Below, in pieces: positions 6,601-7,886 of a DNA stretch of 7,886 bases. The notes under the pieces were generated by a model. That model searched no databases. It was not told the DNA's origin and saw nothing but the letters and a program-made list of their open reading frames with translations. Position 1 is the stretch's first letter. Each line of letters starts with the position of its first letter. The stretch comes from Promicromonosporaceae bacterium (GTDB lineage: Bacteria; Actinomycetota; Actinomycetes; Actinomycetales; Cellulomonadaceae): the NCBI GenBank assembly GCA_009782865.1, contig WRIF01000057.1:1-7886 (forward strand). The letters run 5' to 3'. Position numbers and translations under genes: made by a program.

Positions 6601-7864
6601 CCCGGCCGCCGACTCCAAGCAGCTGGCCGCCGCCGAGACGCACGCCACCTTCGCCCAGGCCGTGACCGTCACCGCCGCCGGATGGACTGACTCCGGCTGG
6701 GCCCTGAGCGCCGACGTCCTCGTCTCCAACCCCAACGAGCACGCCGCCGCCGTCGCCACCGTGTCGCTGCTCGCCAGCGGCCGGGGCGAACCGCTTGAAT
6801 GCGCACCGGTCGGCTCGGACACCGTGACCATCCCCTCAGCGGACGCCGGCACGCCCGGCACCGCCACCGTGCGGTTCAACTGCGCCGGGCAGGGCGCCGG
6901 CGAGGTGTCCCAACGGCAGACGCTGACCGCGGCCGTAGCATGGGACGCGGCGGCCCTCGGCTCGGCCGCCTCCGCGGCCAAGGCCGGCTCGGTCAAGGTG
7001 GACGAGTCCGACTGGACGATCGACCCACAGCACCCGGCCGTGACGGTCCTGTCCAGCCTGGAAGACGTGGCGGGCAACTCCACGGTCGGCACCACCACCT
7101 GGGCCCCCGGCAGGACCGCCACCTTCGAGCGGACCCTGTCGCTGCACGGACCCCTCGGCGCAGGCGAGTATCACGAGCACGAGCACGCCGTCTGGTTTGA
7201 GCACGATGACGCGGTGCGCGACGCCTCGGCCCTGCGGGTCTACGCCGCCGACGCAATCGGTGTGACCGCCGATGAAGCGGGCGCCGTGACGGACGGGCCG
7301 GGCGAGGCCGGCTCGGAGTCGACCCCCGGATCAGAAGGCGGCCCGGCCGCCCCAGGCGCGGGCGAGCCCGGCCCGGCGGCGGAGCCAGGGATTGGCGGCG
7401 CCGACCAGCCAGCGGAGGGCGGCGAGGACGACGACCTCACCCTCGGCCTGCTGGAGACCGGCGGATCGTGGGCGCTGGCCAACCTGCTCCTGGTGATCCT
7501 CACCGCCCTGCTGTGGGTCGGCTGCGCGCTGGCCGCGCACTCCGACCGGACGGCGCGTGGCCGGACGGCGCTCCGTCCGGCGGGCACAGGGTCGATTGGC
7601 TCAGGGCAGATTGGCACAGGGCAGATTGGCGCAGGGTTGATGCGCACGGCGATGACGGCCTGGCTGCTGGGGGCGGGGGCGGTGCTCTGCCTGGCGGCGA
7701 CGGCCCTGCTGCTGCTCACCGAGTCCTTCCGTGGGGTCATGGTCGTGTCCGACGGCTGGACCGTGGCGCAGGCGATCCTGGCCGCCCTCCAGGCCGGGTT
7801 GTTCCTCACTCTCCGGCATTCGTCTGGCGGCGCTCACCAGCACCGGCCGGGAAACGAGGGCTAG
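2..7864 (+). CDS. Giant repeat-containing secreted surface protein with C-terminal three-helix membrane anchor (5' partial)
   Basis: The frame is open from the window edge, so the protein exceeds the 2620 residues seen here (numbered from the codon at position 2); the first GTG, at 101, is internal to a domain. I see no catalytic domain. The ectodomain is a tail of one repeat followed by four super-repeats opening with a V-D-[YF]-x-W motif (Trp at residues 214, 800, 1376, 1947). Each pairs two beta-rich modules of an Ig-like type familiar from actinobacterial surface proteins: W-x-L-x-[KQ]-x-V strand, V-x-G-x-[IL]-x-V-x-N-P strand, then in B modules Cys, Y-x-C and W-D. A Gly/Pro/Glu linker (about 2431-2478) leads to hydrophobic helices at about 2490-2512, 2552-2572 and 2588-2604. 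Composition is rich in Ala, Thr, Val, Asp and Gly and poor in Lys. Being exported is inferred from the anchor and paired cysteines; the signal peptide would lie upstream. Role as stalk or adhesin is inference. Confidence 0.9.
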   Translation, partial: TDLGEHTSDVAGDGEARLLIEGGETAEIAYACDVEDPDLATFPVTATHASTITVTWSASEAGSANGQVEHELTVPVYDASPVDDQATIQFLEADGMTWRSAGTWSPLTGAPAATPTVVDLDPYALVLRAPGLGTPGMECSPWFTATVRAVDDPEAETPKVLALHEHEDAGATGDASGHCADSDSLGRLSVFDREPFVIITHVTADATFHVDYDWQIAKTVSPESSAAAPIWARPGAAVGLDYTVTVTAEAQPEPVVITGEVTVKNPSATALPLSALTLTVDSVDVALAEIVDASNGDPISAVAPGQEVTLRYTVTREQFATYTDDIPVHVNVTGTGDEVIDSDFRLGLDDISRTTSNRAAVITDTFSEFDGPVDLDPEAVSILVPELNMISDDLGGFTWERPYSATRLASSAEGTQVTDTNTATASPVRGPGNPTWVEPEATSQDPAALSASVTYVIETGHSLTVTQAKPTAALTRTATWALSQEVTPVGGDTAPWTREAGPDGTAGFELTATATPTATDTDGLVTGSITVTNPSPDRDLLAVVRHALTVPGAECVLTNAATSAVSDPYVSYDPTDPFADFDREQRGEVGVVVPADGSAVATYACEIAGFQVAADYAGASVASVLWDANDAYSLPLVDPSDPLAASNFGRSTTADRPIVASAADVLGSEAFWDVTEVGKSVLVKYWSVDETWEALGGAVATTVAAGSASGWASTCNSDDEPTCTFTAYGLAPVAPHGGQPYAGTDPAATTFGAQVCAARLLDCAAGDAYSTTTELTVTDRPALGFTAQAMAGTYPVDFTWALTKSVDATGKGARPGEGATFAYELLVTPTAHPGALTVTGSFELSNPATTAWDLTDLTVTVAGVPVDTLSVSIDGGAPLDLVPAPIIAPDPAPGIPAGRPAVFEYTVTDSGFATYDPPTAGLEAGTLAASVTVADAVFTVAGAPTTPGTATLDLQSTAITRTPTHATAVLEDHFVDPEMGDTFELPGLGDQSVGLITEVLRADEILAGTPFTPGTRGIAIDVAAGAATVRYSATLGSRLAAEGETAEFRNVAAVQPVGPPAVAATTAAQLVAVSSGHDLLVTQTAPAATMDRGYNWELFQTPDVTSRQADAAGQGTFHVGVEAQATAYYVDGVVVGTITVTNPGTRALEADVHHSLSVPEMPPCALIDLANWENTSTSGVLTVPVDRQSDPEDPGTAGQARVRYVCIVDEVTDHAGTSSAWVTWDSAAAFTTADRADATDESLVRDAAAATAGEAVWSVGSTFDDYIWVDYQEQTGEPGRVPGLAFAGDGTCTTDLGVTGPTCVLAGYDLTLTLPGGGAPGAADLEHELQVFAYSGEVSRYGPWPGDTPSVTLEGRPALEVSDWNVSGAYGVDFDWEADLAVFDASEQYARPGAGATFDFEATLTPTATADSLEVTGSFNLSNPAETAWDLTDLEVQVAGQPVTELWAYLTWPPMVATLVPGPAPAVSIPAGETARFYFRATDPGFAAYHPATAALTAGTFGDVELPITLAVSEAATSGPGAAGTVLDVTDETSLSRATYHEGIVFNSAFPALGAADVFTQIRDRLSADAILAGDPHVMALPGYDWVEVTPAVGSLTYRYPATLGTALTTENASATFTNVIRLTIGGGRVYDAAHQAVTVRTGQSLSVTQAEPVATLERDYSWVLTQEVAPAYLGEPDPTTREGDSAGYASFDVITTATPSHADTGGVVTGTLTVTNPLPWEMDAAVEYTLAVPGAECALSSPAAAADSDTGEIAVVVPATGVALVAYACSVATFDAAADYIGASVAAVTWDADQAYSLPLVDLSDPDADTGIGRGAAADEPIAAADWTPSETNQTVSATYLDEFGDPQALLISGAAGPITASALGAVTSTSAAFDPYPIMLRAPALGAPGEGFTTHAATVTATSTTAVDPAGPWTSTTPTLTVLDQAPFKVSDLYAEGTYRVDFDWALTQAVSPASPAYVRPGEGADLTYTVTVTPGATAGELTVSGTFDVINPSQRPLNTSDITVEVDGVPAFLVVYLTGTPRSSIPADRTAWAYFAVTGDFGTYDDVAAALQAGTLPIAVSVAGRTTPLTGSLDLAGGEITRTSTDRLAALTSALDTPLFGGDSYAPALALLDADAILASATGTADVPYHATLGRALTSEGDAAVFESTATLVSPDAGAKTATTSLEVRTGQSLMVSAATLQGASLTRSYGWSLTASPAADSKQLAAAETHATFAQAVTVTAAGWTDSGWALSADVLVSNPNEHAAAVATVSLLASGRGEPLECAPVGSDTVTIPSADAGTPGTATVRFNCAGQGAGEVSQRQTLTAAVAWDAAALGSAASAAKAGSVKVDESDWTIDPQHPAVTVLSSLEDVAGNSTVGTTTWAPGRTATFERTLSLHGPLGAGEYHEHEHAVWFEHDDAVRDASALRVYAADAIGVTADEAGAVTDGPGEAGSESTPGSEGGPAAPGAGEPGPAAEPGIGGADQPAEGGEDDDLTLGLLETGGSWALANLLLVILTALLWVGCALAAHSDRTARGRTALRPAGTGSIGSGQIGTGQIGAGLMRTAMTAWLLGAGAVLCLAATALLLLTESFRGVMVVSDGWTVAQAILAALQAGLFLTLRHSSGGAHQHRPGNEG
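617..2374 (+). repeat. Super-repeat unit 1 (586 residues; A half 617-1378, B half 1379-2374)
   Basis: The A half starts at ATFHVDYDW, followed by A-R-P-G, the Y-T-V-T-V-T strand, V-x-V-K-N-P, and I-S-R-T, and ends in a Y-S-A-T and N-T-A-T-A strand pair. The B half starts at GHSLTVTQA with W-A-L-S-Q-E-V, then GSITVTNP, G-A-E-C (Cys 1664-1666), Y-A-C (Cys 1814-1816) and W-D-A. Its tail holds four more cysteines as two close pairs: 2144 with 2168, and 2267 with 2288. This is the longest unit, because the B tail is extended by a region rich in Cys, Gly and Thr. Confidence 0.85.
2375..4102 (+). repeat. Super-repeat unit 2 (576 residues; A half 2375-3226, B half 3227-4102)
   Basis: The A half opens with GTYPVDFTWALTKSV and carries A-R-P-G-E-G-A, F-E-L-S-N-P, A-W-D-L-T-D-L, I-T-R-T, a D-E-I-L-A motif and R-Y-S-A-T-L-G. 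The B half opens with GHDLLVTQT and Y-N-W-E-L, followed by GTITVTNP, a Cys at 3491-3493, Y-V-C (Cys 3617-3619) and V-T-W-D. The tail has one further cysteine pair, at 3875 and 3908. The B half is the most divergent of the full-length copies: the YSLPLVD tract found in units 1 and 3 is absent. Confidence 0.85.
4103..5815 (+). repeat. Super-repeat unit 3 (571 residues; A half 4103-4927, B half 4928-5815)
   Basis: The A half opens with GAYGVDFDW and shares F-N-L-S-N-P and A-W-D-L-T-D-L with unit 2 almost unchanged at DNA level. It continues with L-S-R-A, D-A-I-L-A and R-Y-P-A-T-L-G. The B half opens with GQSLSVTQAEP and Y-S-W-V-L-T-Q-E-V, followed by GTLTVTNP, G-A-E-C (Cys 5213-5215), Y-A-C (Cys 5309-5311) and W-D-A-D-Q-A-Y-S-L-P. 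Its tail lacks the extra cysteines of units 0, 1 and 2. The whole unit contains no lysine. Confidence 0.85.
5816..7258 (+). repeat. Super-repeat unit 4, shortened terminal copy (A half 5816-6520, B half 6521-7258)
   Basis: The A half (235 residues, the shortest) opens with GTYRVDFDWALTQAV and keeps V-R-P-G-E-G-A, I-N-P, I-T-R-T, D-A-I-L-A and Y-H-A-T-L-G. The B half (246 residues) has GQSLMVSAA instead of the S-L-x-V-T-Q-A motif, then Y-G-W-S-L, V-L-V-S-N-P, Cys 6800-6802, F-N-C (Cys 6881-6883) and W-D-A-A. It finishes with a strand-rich tail and a His/Glu cluster at 7172-7210. It is followed by the linker rather than another V-D-x-D-W start. It therefore closes the array, and its divergence fits an end copy that is not homogenised with the others. 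Confidence 0.8.
7292..7435 (+). other. Gly/Pro/Glu-rich low-complexity linker encoded within the large gene
   Basis: About 48 codons, almost all Gly, Ala, Pro, Glu, Ser and Asp, ending in E-G-G-E-D-D-D directly ahead of the membrane module. Such acidic, disordered spacers commonly carry a surface protein through the cell wall between ectodomain and anchor. The wall-spanning role is inference. The composition change from the Thr/Val-rich repeats is visible directly. Confidence 0.75.
7561..7580. repeat. Perfect 8-bp inverted repeat with 4-base loop
   Basis: CCGGACGG (7561-7568), loop CGCT, CCGTCCGG (7573-7580). A further direct copy of CCGGACGGCG lies 15 bases upstream at 7546-7555. It is in coding sequence, has no T-run, and sits just before the 15-bp tandem repeat, so it is not a terminator. 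It could form a stable RNA or DNA hairpin; no function can be assigned. Confidence 0.6.
7583..7642 (+). repeat. 15-bp tandem repeat, about four copies, inside the membrane-module loop
   Basis: Units at 7583, 7598, 7613 and 7628. The second and third read GGCTCAGGGCAGATT and GGCACAGGGCAGATT, differing at one base; the first differs from the third at two bases, and the fourth is degenerate. The length of 15 keeps the frame and encodes a five-residue period (G-S-I-G-S, G-Q-I-G-T, G-Q-I-G-A, then G-L-M). It lies in the predicted cytoplasmic loop between helices 1 and 2, where extra residues should be tolerated. Confidence 0.85.
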
Positions 7865-7867
7865 GAT
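7862..7867 (+). promoter_or_regulatory. TAGGAT element: -10 box for leaderless transcript, or Shine-Dalgarno, ahead of the downstream gene
   Basis: TAGGAT fits the actinobacterial TANNNT -10 pattern. Seven bases separate it from GTG 7875, which would make the first base of the start codon the transcription start, as in leaderless actinobacterial mRNAs. No good -35 was seen at the usual distance. Alternatively, AGGA at 7863-7866 could act as a Shine-Dalgarno, with eight bases before the GTG. The element contains the stop codon of the upstream gene. Confidence 0.5.
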
Positions 7868-7874
7868 CGCCGTC

Positions 7875-7886
7875 GTGCCCCTAGGT
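7875..7886 (+). CDS. Start of a downstream gene (3' partial, four codons, product unknown)
   Basis: GTG CCC CTA GGT runs off the window and would encode M-P-L-G. The call rests on the close TAGGAT element and on the 10-base gap after the stop of the large gene. Four codons are too few to recognise a product. If the TAGGAT is a -10 box, the gene has its own promoter despite the tight spacing; if it is a ribosome binding site, the two genes may be co-transcribed. Confidence 0.4.

Larger units (their letters stand above)
7436..7861 (+). other. C-terminal three-helix membrane-anchor module of the large protein
   Basis: Helix 1 (7469-7537) reads WALANLLLVILTALLWVG and onward. An Arg-rich loop (RTARGR) predicts a cytoplasmic side. 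Helix 2 (about 7655-7717) ends in L-L-T-E. A short outside loop with S-F-R-G-V-M-V-V-S-D-G-W-T follows, then helix 3 (about 7763-7813) and a polar tail, so the predicted topology is N-out, C-in. There is no LPXTG; the nearest string is LLETG (7448-7462) just before helix 1. From memory, large surface proteins of gut Clostridia end in a similar module (W-A-L-x-N-L at helix 1 and T-E-x-x-R-x-P-M-V-x-x-D-x-W-T between helices 2 and 3). I infer it is an intrinsic membrane anchor, perhaps in place of sortase attachment. Confidence 0.75.

Noticed and set aside
7448..7462. LLETG as a functional sortase signal
   Set aside because: The second-position Pro is absent and the segment is followed by three helices rather than a single helix and short positive tail; kept only as a possible relic in the findings.
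7468..7884. Overlapping + strand frame ending in TAG at 7882-7884
   Set aside because: It lies inside the membrane-module coding region in another frame, and the in-frame product has three well-formed hydrophobic helices.
7861..7885. CTAGG ... CCTAG inverted repeat as a terminator after the large gene
   Set aside because: Only a 5-bp stem with a long loop, no T-run, and it overlaps the probable start of the next gene.

Overview
The window is almost entirely one giant open reading frame on the + strand. It is open at the 5' edge, runs from position 2 to the TAG stop at 7862-7864 (2620 codons visible), and its true start lies upstream of the window. A second + strand gene appears to begin at GTG 7875, 10 bases after that stop, and is cut by the 3' edge after four codons. 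No RNA gene, CRISPR array, insertion sequence or convincing terminator was seen. The DNA is very GC-rich, with codons strongly favouring C or G in third position (GCC, ACC, GTC, GAC). That composition, the domain family and the TAGGAT-type start of the downstream gene all suggest an actinomycete. I cannot name the genus.

The large gene encodes a secreted, membrane-anchored repeat protein that probably forms a long extracellular stalk or adhesin. Positions 2-616 hold the tail of an incomplete repeat. Four super-repeats follow, at 617-2374, 2375-4102, 4103-5815 and a shorter 5816-7258, each beginning at a V-D-[YF]-x-W motif. Each super-repeat is a pair of related beta-sandwich-like modules: an A half without cysteines and a B half with a conserved cysteine pair. 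Both halves open with a W-x-[IL]-x-[KQ]-x-V type strand and contain a V-x-G-x-[IVLF]-x-[VL]-x-N-P strand, so the protein looks like a duplicated module that was then amplified as a pair.

The C terminus (7292-7861) is a Gly/Pro/Glu-rich linker and then a three-helix membrane module with no canonical LPXTG signal. Its spacing and motifs (W-A-L-x-N-L at the first helix; T-E-x-x-R-x-x-M-V-x-x-D-x-W-T between helices 2 and 3) resemble, from memory, a C-terminal module of large surface proteins in gut Clostridia. The cytoplasmic loop between helices 1 and 2 carries a 15-bp tandem repeat and a perfect short palindrome.

The features most worth a second look are the two-level repeat architecture with signs of block exchange between units, a run of about 1119 residues without lysine across units 2 and 3, the even cysteine pairing, the LPXTG-free membrane anchor, and the tight junction with the downstream gene, where the stop codon lies inside a TAGGAT element.
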